Shown: positions 20,524-30,378, numbered from the stretch's first letter. The stretch: DNA of 64,000 bases from an uncultured Collinsella sp. (GCA_959601045.1 CAUGNZ010000003.1:35300-99299); one strand, 5' to 3'. A program made the numbers and translations. Notes: generated by a model from the letters alone, not told the origin.

Positions 20524-21057
20524 TTATCCGTTGATAATCGAGGCAATCTCGCGCAAATCGTCGGCAAAGTAGATGCCGTGCTGGCGCCTCGGGCTCGAAA
20601 GCCCTTTATCAATCATGTGCTCGAGCAACGCCTTAAGATCGTTGTAGTAGCCCCCAAGGTTGTACAGAATGCACGGCGCATCGAGATGCCCCAACGACAC
20701 GGCGGACATGACCTCGGCAATCTCCTCGAGCGTACCCGTCCCACCGGGAAAGGCGATGAACGCGTCACCGAGCTCAATCATCTTGGCCTTGCGTTCGGCC
20801 ATGTCACTCGTCACGATGAGGTCGTCGATACCGTCATGTTGAAACTCGGCCTCGATAAAAAAGCTCGGTTCAACACCCGTCACGTGTCCACCTGCCTCGA
20901 GTACGCTATCGGCGAGCGCACCCATCAGACCCGACTTGGACCCGCCGTATACCAACGCGTGTCCGTTAGCGCCGATCCAGTCGCCCAGCTCCTGCACCGC
21001 GGGCAGAAACGCCGGGTCATTGCCGACGCTGGCACCCAGGTATACCGTGATATTCAT
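20524..21057 (-). CDS. LOG/TIGR00730 family Rossmann-fold protein
   Basis: A 177-residue protein with the PGGTGTLEEI motif (consensus PGGxGTxxE) and an upstream GGSKSGLMGALADSV. These define the lonely-guy/lysine-decarboxylase-like family of nucleoside 5'-monophosphate phosphoribohydrolases, which cleave the base from NMPs. GGGGGA lies upstream of the ATG. It is followed in the same direction as the K+ channel at 21094 but separated by 36 bp; an operon is possible. Confidence 0.87.
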   Translation of the reverse strand: MNITVYLGASVGNDPAFLPAVQELGDWIGANGHALVYGGSKSGLMGALADSVLEAGGHVTGVEPSFFIEAEFQHDGIDDLIVTSDMAERKAKMIELGDAFIAFPGGTGTLEEIAEVMSAVSLGHLDAPCILYNLGGYYNDLKALLEHMIDKGLSSPRRQHGIYFADDLREIASIING

Positions 21058-21093
21058 ATTCAGTCCCCCTCGTCGTGACGCGCGGCGCCCGTT

Positions 21094-21519
21094 CTAGCGT
21101 TGGCGTCGGCGATATTCGCGCACACGGCGCGATAGGTCGGCAAGCTCGTCACGATCGAGCTCTTCCAAATGCTCCAGATCATCCATAAAGCGCGCCATGG
21201 TGTCCTTTTGGCGCATCTTGATGAGCGTGTTGCAGTAGTTCACCGCCACGCCCGTGAGCATGGCGATGTAGAAGATGCTGATGACGCTCAAAACGACGGT
21301 GATAGCGCGGGCAACCGGCTTCTCGGCCGGGATATCACCGAAGCCGATCGTCGATACGGTCTCAAAGCTAAACCAGAGGCCGTCGCCAAACGTAAGGGTC
21401 GTGGGCTCGGACAGCCAGACGGCCGTTGAGCACAGCAGATAGAAGACGAGAAACAGGCCCGTGATGCGTGCAAAGCCAGCCTGGCGCAACACGTCGGCAA
21501 GCGTCCTCAACTTGTTCAT
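21094..21519 (-). CDS. Two-helix potassium channel
   Basis: A 141-residue protein with two membrane helices around a pore loop WFSFETVSTIGFGDIPAE. TIGFGD (57-62) is a variant of the TVGYG K+ selectivity filter. The C-terminal 40 residues form a charged helix rich in Asp, Glu and Arg, with no RCK/TrkA domain visible. It probably works as a simple tetrameric K+ pore. Confidence 0.87.
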   Translation of the reverse strand: MNKLRTLADVLRQAGFARITGLFLVFYLLCSTAVWLSEPTTLTFGDGLWFSFETVSTIGFGDIPAEKPVARAITVVLSVISIFYIAMLTGVAVNYCNTLIKMRQKDTMARFMDDLEHLEELDRDELADLSRRVREYRRRQR

Positions 21520-21570
21520 CGCGACCCCTTTTCCAGACGCCCAATCACATTCGCTCGTTATTGTCCCACA

Positions 21571-21630
21571 CCCGGCAGTTGGGGACGTTCCCTTTCTGCC
21601 GGCAGAAAGGGACTGTCCCCAACTGCCGGG
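21571..21630. repeat. 60-bp near-perfect palindrome
   Basis: The two 30-base halves meet at 21600/21601; 28 of 30 pairs are complementary. The arms start CCCGGCAGTTGGGGAC and end CTTTCTGCC at the centre. There is no loop. It lies upstream of the sensor kinase gene and contains the GGGAC/GTCCC core of the other repeats; a decayed copy is at 9305. Confidence 0.85.
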
Positions 21631-21716
21631 AGTGACCGTTTAGCGGTGCGGCGGCTGAATGGGCAGGCTGAGCTGGTATCCTTATGCGAAACTGTCTCAA
21701 CTCGATAGGATTTCAT

Positions 21717-24521
21717 GTGAAACCTTCCGCCGTCCTTCGCTTGGCTCTATATCGCACCCTGGCCGTCGCGCTTGCCGCGCTCGCCATACTGAGCGCCGTC
21801 ATGCCCGCCCCCGCCTTTGCCGCCGACTCCGACCAGCAGGTCAAGACGGTCCGCGTTGGCTGGCTCGTCAACAACAAAGGCTTCCAGGAAGGCATGCCGG
21901 GCGAGCGACTCTCGGGGTGGGGCTACGAGTACCTCCAGACCCTCTCGTATTACACAAAGGGCTGGCAATACGAATACGTTAGCGGCACCTTCTCCGAGCT
22001 TATGGACATGCTCGAAGCAGGCGAAATCGACCTCATGCCCAACATCTCGTATTCAGCAGAGCGCGAGCAGAAGCTGCTCTTTTCCTCGAACCCCGAGGGC
22101 ACCGAGCGCTACTACATCTACGCCAGGCCCGACCGCGACGATCTGGCCAAGGGCGACCCCCAGGCGCTCCAAGGCCTCACCATCGGCTGCAACTCTGGCG
22201 TTATGCAAACTATCGTCGGCCAGCAGTGGCTCGCCGACGAAGGCGTCACCTGCACCTATAAAGAAATCGACACCGGCAGTGCCCTCTTTGAGGCGCTTGC
22301 AGACGGCGAGGTCGACGCCGTCATCATGAACGATACCATTTCGTCGCCCGATGCGTCACCCATGTTCTACGTAGGCTCGAGCGACTACTATTTTGCCGTT
22401 CCCAAAAGCCGCCCCGATCTGATGAACGACATCAACGCCGCCATGACGACCATCGCCCGCGATAACCCGCGCTATAACGAGGAAGTCAAATCGAGTTACT
22501 CGACCCAAAACAGTGGCTCGTCATCGCTCACCGGTACCGAGACCACCTGGCTCAAAGAAAACGGCAATACCATCACGCTCGGCTATCTTAAAAACCAACT
22601 TCCCTACTGTACGCAAAATGACGACGGCGAGATGGAAGGGTCGCTCGCCTCGCTTGCAACGACGTTGCACGACAAGTTTGGCATTACGGTCAAAACAATC
22701 GCACTCTCGAACAACAAGCAAATGATCAAAGCCCTTTCCAACGGAACCATCGATGTCGCCCTGCCGTTGTTTCGCGACTACTGGCTCGCCGAGCAGACAG
22801 GGGTCATCCAGTCAAACTCGATGGGAACGGTTTCGCTGACCGCCATTCACAGTGGCAAAAACCTGAACAGAGACCTTAAGAACATCGCTTGTACAAAGAG
22901 CACAATCGTTAACCGTTTTGAGCTCGAAAGTCTCTTTCCGAACGCAACGGTAACCGAGTATTCGAATGACGGCGAGGTGCTCAAAGCCCTCAATGAGGGG
23001 AAGGCACGTTGCATCATTGTCCCCAGCACGCGCCTGGAAACTCTCCGCGACATCTACGACATCGAGGATTTCGAAACACAGGAACTCACCAACACGGCGC
23101 AACTATCGTGTTTAATTTCGCGCGGCAAGCCCGAGCTGCTGGGAATCATCAATAAGGGCATCGTCAATGCAGGTGAATCGCTCTCTGCAAACAGCTATTT
23201 CCCCACATCGTACTCGGCGCAAGAATCGGATGCGTTCCGACTTCTCTACCGCAACCGCATCGTCATTGCGGCAGTCGTCATCTGCATTTTGCTCACCGGC
23301 ATCGTCATCCTTGTCTGGTCGCTTTACCGCGCACAGGAGGAACGGCAGAAAGCCGATGCCGCCAACACCGCCAAAACCGCTTTCCTCACGCGCATGAGCC
23401 ACGACATCCGCACGCCGCTCAACGGCATCCTGGGCCTTATCGAAATTGAGGAATTGAGAGAAGGCGACATGCAGGTCGCCCGCGAAAGCCGCGCCAAGGC
23501 GCGCGTTGCCGCCAATCACCTGCTCTCGCTAATCAACGATATCCTCGAGATGGGCAGGATCGAGGAGTGCAAAGTGACGCTCGAGCACGAATCATTCAAC
23601 CTTAAAGAGCTGTGCGACAATGCGCTCGTACTGTGCAAGCTCCGCGCATCGGACCGCGGCATAACCATGCTCGACACCAGCGAGCCCTACGCTGTCGACC
23701 AATATATGATCGGCAGCCCCACCCATATTCGGCAGATCCTTGTCAACCTGCTCGACAACAGCATCAAGTACAACAAGCACGGAGGCACCGTCACGTTCTC
23801 ATCGACCATCAAACCGGTCGACGACGAGCACGCCGTGTTTTGCTTTAGCGTCTCGGATACCGGCATTGGTATGACGCCCGAGTTTTTGACGCACATTTAC
23901 GAGCCGTTTGCCCAGGAAGGCGACGATGCGCGCAGCAAGTTCCAAGGAACCGGCATTGGCATGTCTATCGTCAAATCGCTCATCGATATGATGGGCGGCA
24001 CGATTGAGATTTCGAGTGAGGTTGGCGCGGGAAGCACGTTCAACGTCCAGATACCGCTCGATATCGACAAGAACCCTCAGGCAAAAGAACGTGCGTCCAA
24101 GCAGACATACAGTTGCTCGCTTGCCGGCATGAACGTCCTTTTGGCAGAAGACAACGAGCTCAATGCCGAAATTGCCCAGGCTCTACTCGAAAGCGAAGGC
24201 ATCGTCGTAACGCGCGCCGCCGACGGCAACAAAGCAGTCGACCTATACGTTAGTCGTCCCGCCGGCAGCTTCGATGCGATCCTGATGGACATCATGATGC
24301 CGGGCATGGATGGCTACGAGGCAACCCGCGCGATTCGTCTGAGCGAAAAGGCCGATGCAGCCGACATCCCCATCATCGCGCTCACTGCCAACGCCTTCAA
24401 CGAGGACGCCAAGGCGGCACACGATGCCGGTATGAACGCCCATCTGCCCAAACCGCTCGACTTTAACAAGCTCAAAATCATACTCGCCCGCATCAAGAAA
24501 AACGGAACTGTTTCGCTATAG
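21717..24521 (+). CDS. Hybrid sensor histidine kinase with two solute-binding domains
   Basis: About 934 residues, in the style of BvgS/EvgS. A signal peptide (ending near PAFAADSD) leads into two SBP_bac_3-type domains (about 40-270 and 275-500), one membrane helix (near 520-545), and HisKA with FLTRMSHDIRTPLNGIL. HATPase motifs (NLLDNSIKYN, DTGIGM, GTGIGMSIVK) and a C-terminal receiver (LLAEDNELNAEIAQ, phospho-Asp in LMDIMMPGMDGYEA) follow. It senses a small amino-acid-like ligand outside the cell. There is no Hpt domain or DNA-binding output, so the partner is unknown. GTG at 21717 has AGGA in register; ATG at 21684 is the alternative start. Confidence 0.9.
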   Translation: MKPSAVLRLALYRTLAVALAALAILSAVMPAPAFAADSDQQVKTVRVGWLVNNKGFQEGMPGERLSGWGYEYLQTLSYYTKGWQYEYVSGTFSELMDMLEAGEIDLMPNISYSAEREQKLLFSSNPEGTERYYIYARPDRDDLAKGDPQALQGLTIGCNSGVMQTIVGQQWLADEGVTCTYKEIDTGSALFEALADGEVDAVIMNDTISSPDASPMFYVGSSDYYFAVPKSRPDLMNDINAAMTTIARDNPRYNEEVKSSYSTQNSGSSSLTGTETTWLKENGNTITLGYLKNQLPYCTQNDDGEMEGSLASLATTLHDKFGITVKTIALSNNKQMIKALSNGTIDVALPLFRDYWLAEQTGVIQSNSMGTVSLTAIHSGKNLNRDLKNIACTKSTIVNRFELESLFPNATVTEYSNDGEVLKALNEGKARCIIVPSTRLETLRDIYDIEDFETQELTNTAQLSCLISRGKPELLGIINKGIVNAGESLSANSYFPTSYSAQESDAFRLLYRNRIVIAAVVICILLTGIVILVWSLYRAQEERQKADAANTAKTAFLTRMSHDIRTPLNGILGLIEIEELREGDMQVARESRAKARVAANHLLSLINDILEMGRIEECKVTLEHESFNLKELCDNALVLCKLRASDRGITMLDTSEPYAVDQYMIGSPTHIRQILVNLLDNSIKYNKHGGTVTFSSTIKPVDDEHAVFCFSVSDTGIGMTPEFLTHIYEPFAQEGDDARSKFQGTGIGMSIVKSLIDMMGGTIEISSEVGAGSTFNVQIPLDIDKNPQAKERASKQTYSCSLAGMNVLLAEDNELNAEIAQALLESEGIVVTRAADGNKAVDLYVSRPAGSFDAILMDIMMPGMDGYEATRAIRLSEKADAADIPIIALTANAFNEDAKAAHDAGMNAHLPKPLDFNKLKIILARIKKNGTVSL

Positions 24522-24563
24522 TTTGCGTTTAACCGCCATGCACAGCCAGAAAGGAAGCCAACG

Positions 24564-25043
24564 ATGTTTAGGCCCTTACGTCGAAAGAAACGCGCCATCA
24601 CTGACGAGGAAGCGCGCGAGTTGCTCGCCACCTGTAAGCGCGGCGTCTTTGCCGTCAACGGCGATGATGGCTACCCCTATGCCATTCCCGTCAACTACTT
24701 CTTTGACGCCGAGCACGACAAGATTTATTTCCATGGTGCCAAGGCTGGCCACAAGGTCGATTCACTCAGGCGTGATGATAAAGTCCGCTTTACCGTTTAC
24801 GGCAACGAGTGGTACAAGGACGATGACTGGGCTCCCTATGTTATGAGCACCGTGGTCTTTGGTCGTTGCCGTCTGGTAGATGAGACACCTGCGTTTATCG
24901 AGGACAAAGTCCGCCAGCTCGCGCTTAAGTACTACCCCTCTGCCGAAGAAGTCGAGGAAGAAATCGCCAAAGACATCAAGGGCGTCCAACTCTACGAGAT
25001 TTCGATTGAGCATCTTTGCGGCAAGCAGATCCATGAAAAGTAA
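24564..25043 (+). CDS. Pyridoxamine 5'-phosphate oxidase-like flavin-binding protein
   Basis: A 159-residue protein of the split-barrel FMN superfamily. TCKRGVFAVNGDDGYPYAIP and NYFFDAEHDKIYFHGAKAGH are the flavin-binding strands seen in NimA-like and pyridoxamine oxidase-like proteins, and the size agrees. Relatives reduce nitroimidazoles, but the activity here is not shown. It has AAAGGAAG before the ATG and lies just downstream of the hybrid kinase. A strong terminator follows. Confidence 0.85.
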   Translation: MFRPLRRKKRAITDEEARELLATCKRGVFAVNGDDGYPYAIPVNYFFDAEHDKIYFHGAKAGHKVDSLRRDDKVRFTVYGNEWYKDDDWAPYVMSTVVFGRCRLVDETPAFIEDKVRQLALKYYPSAEEVEEEIAKDIKGVQLYEISIEHLCGKQIHEK

Positions 25044-25070
25044 GCCCAAAAACAGGTCCTGCAAATAGCA

Positions 25071-25110
25071 AAATGGCTCGGTTCCAACCAGTATTGGAAC
25101 CGAGCCATTT
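25071..25110. terminator. Bidirectional terminator
   Basis: AAATGGCTCGGTTCCAA...TTGGAACCGAGCCATTT forms a 17-bp perfect stem with a 6-base loop, between convergent genes. Confidence 0.92.
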
Positions 25111-25112
25111 GT

Positions 25113-27305
25113 TTATGAAGCGTCGGCGGCTATGTGCGCAAGCGCCTCAACGAGATCCTGAGAACTCACGGGTTTGCTCAGATGCGCGTTCATGCCCGCC
25201 TCGCGCGAAAGCCTACGGTCGTCGGCAAAGGCATTGGCGCTCACGGCGATAATCGGCGTGGTCGCGGCGTCCTCGCGATCGAGCGCTCGAATCTGACGCG
25301 TGGCCTCAAGGCCATCGATGCCGGGCATCATGATGTCCATCAATACCACGTCGTACTCGTGCGGCGCGCTCGCGGCAAACGTCTCGACGGCAGACTCGCC
25401 ATCTTTAACATGTGTCACGACGGCACCGGCGCGGTCGAGCGTAAACTGTGCGATCTCGGCATTCAGGTCGTTATCCTCTACGAGCAAAACACGCAGGCCC
25501 TGGATCACGTCGCTGTCGCCTGCATCCACGCGAACTGCCTGGGGAATCTCGGAACTCTTGCACTTCTCAAACGGCAGGCAAATGGTAAACGTCGTCCCCC
25601 GCCCCAAGGCGCTCGTAAAGCTCATGGTTCCGCCCATAAGCTCGACCAACTGTTTGGCAATAGACGCGCCCAGGCCAGTTCCCGATGAAGCGCCTTCCAC
25701 CTGCTGTTCCTCGCGGCTGAACGGCTCGTAGAGGTGCTGTTGAAACTCCTCGCTCATGCCAATGCCGTTATCGGCGATCGTGTATTCATAGACGGGGACA
25801 CCGTCCACCGGCTCCACCTCGCGGCATGTCAGGCGAACATAGCCGCCCTGGCGGTTGTACTTGACGGCATTACCGGCAATATTGAGCAACAGACGCTTGA
25901 GGTGCGTCACGCTCACCCGGGCATAGGGATGATCAAGAGTCCGTTGGTCGCAGATAATTGTCACCAGGCGCTCCTCGGCTTGGCGCTCCAGAATATCGCA
26001 CACCTCACGGTTGAGGGCCACCATATCTGTAGGCACGAGATTCAGGTCGACCTGCCCGCTCTCCAAGCGGCTCATATCGAGTGCCTCGTTCGCAAGGTCG
26101 AGCAACAGTCCCGACGCCGTCCAGATCTTTGAGCGGCACTCAGTCTGCTTTTGCAAGTCGTCCGCGTTGGCATTGCCCACCTCGACCATACCGCGAATGC
26201 CGTTGATGGGCGTGCGCAGGTCGTGACTCATGCGACGCAGGAACTCCGTCTTTGCAGAGTTGGCAGACGAAGCTTCGCGCGCCGCTTTTGCCAGTTTGTC
26301 GCCATAGTCGCGCTCCTGCAGCAACAGGTCGGCAAAGCGTTGGCTCTCGGCGCGGCGGCGCACCAACACAACAGTGGCTATAACACCGCCGTAGAGTGCC
26401 AACACGCTGGCAACAACAGCGGCAACAACCTCAAAGTAACGCTGCGCGGGAGCATAGGTGTACACGTAAAAATCGCGCGCTTTACCAAATGTGCCCAGAT
26501 ACCACTCACCGCTGTCGTTAACCAATCTGACCTTACCAGCCAGGCAACGCTCCTTAATGCCGTTGACAACGATGGCATCCGTCGCAGGCAAATCGAACAC
26601 GCCTGACACGGCGGGCTCAACAGCGTTGGTCGCAACGACCTTACCGTCGTTTTCGATCACGATATTGCCGCTATCGATGGTCTCATAACCATCGAGCAAG
26701 CTCTGCAACTTGAGCGTATTGCTCGCGACCGCCTTGGCGCTCTGGTGCCTCACCGCGACAACGATGCCCTCACCGTCCCGCCGGGCCACGCAGCCAATGT
26801 CTGCGACCGAATCGTCCGCAAGCGTAATGCGAGCGGTATAGGACTTAAGCGGATGGGCTGCCACCTCCAGCACAGGCGCCTCTTTGAGATTCGCGGCGAG
26901 CGACTCGTAGCCCACGTCATCCTTCGAGGACTCGGACACCAAGTTGCCCGATGCATCCGTTACGATCAGCGCTGTCACATTAAACTGGTCAGCATATTGC
27001 TCCAACGTAGCGTTATCCACCGAGCCGTCGCGCTCCATATCGCGCGCCGCCTCTCCGGCGATCTCCATAACGCGAATCAGGTTTTTGGTCGCATAGGCGC
27101 TGTTGAACGCATCGTAGGAAAGGCTCTGTGTCGCCACGTAATCGACAACGTCGGCAAAGCGCTGCTCGGCCTGAGCTGTCGTGTAGGCGTAGCTCGTCAC
27201 GCCGGCAACAATCGAGAGCGCTATCCCCAACAGGACGACGATGAGCCATTCCCGTGCCGAACGATCGCCCCGCTCCTGAGCGGTGTGGTCGGACGCATCA
27301 ATCAT
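25113..27305 (-). CDS. Hybrid sensor histidine kinase/response regulator
   Basis: A 730-residue membrane kinase. A membrane helix (about 20-45), a Cache-like extracytoplasmic region (50-290) and a second helix (near 295-315) precede HisKA with FLRRMSHDLRTPINGIRG. HATPase (NIAGNAVKYN, DNGIGMS, GTGLGASIAK) and a receiver (LLVEDNDLNAEIAQ, LMDIMMPGIDGLEA) follow. The receiver resembles that of the kinase at 21717, so the two are paralogues. Its ATG overlaps the stop of the upstream solute-binding gene (ATGA), so the two are translated together and probably form one sensory complex. Confidence 0.92.
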   Translation of the reverse strand: MIDASDHTAQERGDRSAREWLIVVLLGIALSIVAGVTSYAYTTAQAEQRFADVVDYVATQSLSYDAFNSAYATKNLIRVMEIAGEAARDMERDGSVDNATLEQYADQFNVTALIVTDASGNLVSESSKDDVGYESLAANLKEAPVLEVAAHPLKSYTARITLADDSVADIGCVARRDGEGIVVAVRHQSAKAVASNTLKLQSLLDGYETIDSGNIVIENDGKVVATNAVEPAVSGVFDLPATDAIVVNGIKERCLAGKVRLVNDSGEWYLGTFGKARDFYVYTYAPAQRYFEVVAAVVASVLALYGGVIATVVLVRRRAESQRFADLLLQERDYGDKLAKAAREASSANSAKTEFLRRMSHDLRTPINGIRGMVEVGNANADDLQKQTECRSKIWTASGLLLDLANEALDMSRLESGQVDLNLVPTDMVALNREVCDILERQAEERLVTIICDQRTLDHPYARVSVTHLKRLLLNIAGNAVKYNRQGGYVRLTCREVEPVDGVPVYEYTIADNGIGMSEEFQQHLYEPFSREEQQVEGASSGTGLGASIAKQLVELMGGTMSFTSALGRGTTFTICLPFEKCKSSEIPQAVRVDAGDSDVIQGLRVLLVEDNDLNAEIAQFTLDRAGAVVTHVKDGESAVETFAASAPHEYDVVLMDIMMPGIDGLEATRQIRALDREDAATTPIIAVSANAFADDRRLSREAGMNAHLSKPVSSQDLVEALAHIAADAS

Positions 27306-28171
27306 GACAGGCCCTCCACATTCAAAAAGGGCGAAGGGTCATCAAAATACTTTGACACCAGGCGCTCCATGGTGCCATCGGCAAGCATTTCTTGGTAGGC
27401 ATGGGTGAGCTTAACGTCGATGCCGCGTGTGTCGTTGATATCGAAAGCGGTGCCCAAACCAACCTCTAGCAGCGGCTCAGACAAAATGCGATACGTCACG
27501 CCATAGTCTTTTTCGTAGGTGAGCAGCGAGGACTCATGCGCGGCGATGGCGTCGACTAGGCCCTCGACAAGCGCCGGGTTCAGGTACGAGCGGTCCGAAA
27601 AGCTGTAGAGCTCCTTAATCTGCGGAACGTTTTCATTGGTGTGATTGAGCAGAATCGATTCGGGCTTGGTGGTGGACTGGACCGCCACGACCCTACCCTC
27701 AAGATCGGCAAGCGTGTAGATATCGCTTTCGGGATCGACAGCAACCACCTGTCGGCTCGCAAGGTACGGCCCCGCCCAGCGATACTCGCCTTCGCGGCCC
27801 GTCATACTAAAGCTGCCCATGACGCAATCGAGCTCGCCGCTCGCCAGCAGCTCTTTCTTCTTTTCCCAGTCGATCAGCTGGTACTTTGGCTTGTAGCCAA
27901 TGCGGCCCAAAGCCTCGGTCAAAATATCGACATCCAGGCCAACAATATCGCCGTACTCGTTGCTATACACAAACGGTGGATAGAGGTCGCTGCCAACGTT
28001 GAGCGTCTTAAGGTTGTCGTCTTTGACCTGCGAGGCGGCTGCGCCTTCTGATGCAGACGCCGCGGCCCCATCATTCAACCCGGAACAGCCAGCTATCGCC
28101 ACGACAAAGGCGCCCACCACTGCAAGCGCAACAAACAACGATATGGCGGCCGAGCGACGAGGTCTTTTCAT
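27302..28171 (-). CDS. Solute-binding lipoprotein (amino-acid-type, SBP_bac_3)
   Basis: A 289-residue lipoprotein with a hydrophobic signal and lipobox AIAGC (C29). The fold is family 3 (SBP_bac_3), with LNVGSDLYPPFVYSNEYGDI at the start, GLDVDILTEALGRIGYKPKY, and ELDCVMGSFSMTGREGEYRWAGPY. No ABC permease lies nearby. The four-base overlap with the kinase gene suggests it delivers ligand to that kinase rather than to a transporter. The true start is ATG 28171 with GGAGCTCG upstream; an extension to 28243 is not supported. Confidence 0.9.
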   Translation of the reverse strand: MKRPRRSAAISLFVALAVVGAFVVAIAGCSGLNDGAAASASEGAAASQVKDDNLKTLNVGSDLYPPFVYSNEYGDIVGLDVDILTEALGRIGYKPKYQLIDWEKKKELLASGELDCVMGSFSMTGREGEYRWAGPYLASRQVVAVDPESDIYTLADLEGRVVAVQSTTKPESILLNHTNENVPQIKELYSFSDRSYLNPALVEGLVDAIAAHESSLLTYEKDYGVTYRILSEPLLEVGLGTAFDINDTRGIDVKLTHAYQEMLADGTMERLVSKYFDDPSPFLNVEGLS

Positions 28172-28313
28172 CGAGCTCCAGACGATCCTGTTTACAGACT
28201 CAAGAGCAAAGATATTAGCAGACAAAACCGCGCTTGCGCTCAATGGTTACAGATGCTTTACCATACGGGGCCTTCCAGCCAATCTGGCAGACAGCCCCGC
28301 ATGCAGCACTCAC

Positions 28314-29528
28314 TTACCGTGCATTAAAAACGTAGCGGTCCAAGCGGTCGCACGCCTCCCTTACACGCGAAAGCGGCAGCGCCAGATTCACGCGAATGTG
28401 GCAAGGTCCATGGAATGGACGGCCGTCCTGATAGCCCACGCCCACACGCGCCCCCTCGTCGAGCAGCCACTGAATATCGTGCCCATGCACGCAGCACCAC
28501 TCCGTGCAGTCCAGGAACACCATATAGGTGCCCTGCGGGCGCGAATAGGACACGCCCTCAAAATGCTCGTCCACGTAATCGCAGAAGTAGTCAATGTTGC
28601 CCTCGATAACCTCGTTGAGCTCATCGAGCCACTCGTAGCCCTGCGGCTGGTAGGCGCCGATAAGCGCATGCATCGAAAGGACATTCATCTCGTTGTAGTG
28701 GGTCTTATTGGACACGGCGCACACGCGGTCGCGCAGCGTCTCGTTATAGATGATGTGGTAGCTGCCGACCAGGCCCGCCAGGTTAAACGTCTTGCTGGGC
28801 GCATAGAGGGCGACCGTGCGCATGCGGGCATCCTCGCTCACCGACTGCGTCGGGATATGCTTGTGACCGGGCAAGATGATGTCGGACCAAATCTCGTCCG
28901 AAATCACCACGCAATCGTGCCGGCGATAGATGTCCATGGCGCGCTCGATCTCGTCGCGCTCCCATACGCGGCCACAAGGATTGTGCGGCGAGCAGAACAC
29001 CGCGGCGTGGATGTGGTTTTGGGTGAGCTTGCGTTCCATGTCCTCAAAGTCCATGCGCCACACGCCCTGGTCGTCGAGCTTAAGCGGGCTGTGGACAATG
29101 CGATAGCCCGCGGCTTCGATGGACTTGGTAAAGCCGATGTAGGTAGGGCTGTGGACCAGCACCGCATCGCCCGGCTGGACATACGCCCGCAGGGTCGACA
29201 CGACACCGCCCAGCACGCCGTTTTCGTAGCCGATATGCTCCGGGAGCAGACCCTCGACGCCATTACGTCGGCTTTGCCATTCGATGATGCGGTCGAAGTA
29301 CTCGTCGCGCGGATCGAAATAGCCAAACATGGGATGCTGGGCGCGCTGAATGATGTGCTCCTGGACCGTGGGCACCGTGGCAAAATTCATGTCCGCCACC
29401 CACATGGGGATGCGGTCGAAGCCCTCGTCGGGCGCGTTCGGAGCCATGCCAGGGATCTCGCCCCAGGAGTCAACGGCGATGGCGTCCATGCCGTGGCGGT
29501 CGATAAGCGAAGTAAAGTCGTATTTCAT
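28314..29528 (-). CDS. MalY/PatB-like PLP-dependent C-S lyase/aminotransferase
   Basis: A 404-residue fold type I PLP enzyme. The family signature is the N-terminal IPMWVADMNFATVP and the lysine-bearing YAPSKTFNLAGL, with CSPHNPCGRVW and ISDEIWSD for cofactor contact. Members cleave cystathionine or cysteine-type C-S bonds (cystathionine beta-lyase) to pyruvate, ammonia and a thiol. Sulfur metabolism genes lie elsewhere in the window, but no operon is formed. The precise substrate is uncertain. Confidence 0.9.
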   Translation of the reverse strand: MKYDFTSLIDRHGMDAIAVDSWGEIPGMAPNAPDEGFDRIPMWVADMNFATVPTVQEHIIQRAQHPMFGYFDPRDEYFDRIIEWQSRRNGVEGLLPEHIGYENGVLGGVVSTLRAYVQPGDAVLVHSPTYIGFTKSIEAAGYRIVHSPLKLDDQGVWRMDFEDMERKLTQNHIHAAVFCSPHNPCGRVWERDEIERAMDIYRRHDCVVISDEIWSDIILPGHKHIPTQSVSEDARMRTVALYAPSKTFNLAGLVGSYHIIYNETLRDRVCAVSNKTHYNEMNVLSMHALIGAYQPQGYEWLDELNEVIEGNIDYFCDYVDEHFEGVSYSRPQGTYMVFLDCTEWCCVHGHDIQWLLDEGARVGVGYQDGRPFHGPCHIRVNLALPLSRVREACDRLDRYVFNAR

Positions 29529-29640
29529 GCTGAGCTCCCGTGCAAAGCGGATTGTTTTGATAGGCGTTATTGTCCACCAGCGTGGGCGATTTTGGCACGG
29601 GGTTTGGCGTTGAATTTGGCGAGCGCCATCGAATGGCTGG

Positions 29641-30378
29641 CTAGTCCCGCGCGTCGTTGACGGCGGTTACCGTCAACTTGGATCCGTCAACCGTAAAGGA
29701 TATGTCGAGCCCAGCGTAAGCCAAGTGGTAAATGCGGTTTGGCTCGTGCTTGCTACCCGCGCGGCGCGGATCTTGGCGAAGGACCTCGACCAACCCGGGG
29801 AGCTTCGTGGGCGGGACCATCTCCTGCAGCGCTTGCGGGAAGTCAACGTCGAGCTCTTGCCACGGCGCATCCTCAATCCAGCCGCCGGTCGCATCCGAGT
29901 GGCAGTCCGCAAACGGAATGTAGGGCTTAATGTCGTAGATGGGCGTGCCGTCACGCAGATCGGCCCCTAGCACATGGATGATGGGGCCATCGTCGGTAAG
30001 CCCGACATGATCGAGTTTGACGCAGGTAAGCCCAATGGGATTAGGTCGAAACGGGCTGCGCGTGGCAAATACGCCCACGCGCTCGGCTCCACCCAAGCGC
30101 GGCGGACGCACGGTCTTCGACCACTTGGCGTTGGTGCCGGACCTATCCTGTGTCTTGGCATCGGCGGCGATGTCTTCGGCCGCGCCGCCGGGTGTTCCGT
30201 TTTCAAAGCGCCAGAGCAGCCACAGGTGAGAGAAGGAGTCCAGACCCTCAACTGCCGCGCTGGAGGCAAATTCCGGCTCAAAGACGATGCGTCCCTCAAG
30301 ATGGGGCGCCAAAAAGCTGTTGCGCGGGATGCCGAACTTTTGCGGCAGGTCGGTATGTATGTGTGCAATAGGTTTCAT
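29641..30378 (-). CDS. trmO: tRNA (t6A37) methyltransferase TrmO/TsaA
   Basis: A 245-residue protein with the TsaA/TrmO fold. EGLDSFSHLWLLWRFE, VGVFATRSPFRPNPIGL and GTPIYDIKPYIPFADC are diagnostic. It N6-methylates t6A at position 37 of tRNA-Thr(GGU). The ATG at 30378 is chosen. Its only nearby control element is a TACAAT -10 ending 7 bases earlier, so the mRNA may be leaderless. In-frame codons up to 30405 lie upstream of that and are unlikely. Confidence 0.9.
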   Translation of the reverse strand: MKPIAHIHTDLPQKFGIPRNSFLAPHLEGRIVFEPEFASSAAVEGLDSFSHLWLLWRFENGTPGGAAEDIAADAKTQDRSGTNAKWSKTVRPPRLGGAERVGVFATRSPFRPNPIGLTCVKLDHVGLTDDGPIIHVLGADLRDGTPIYDIKPYIPFADCHSDATGGWIEDAPWQELDVDFPQALQEMVPPTKLPGLVEVLRQDPRRAGSKHEPNRIYHLAYAGLDISFTVDGSKLTVTAVNDARD

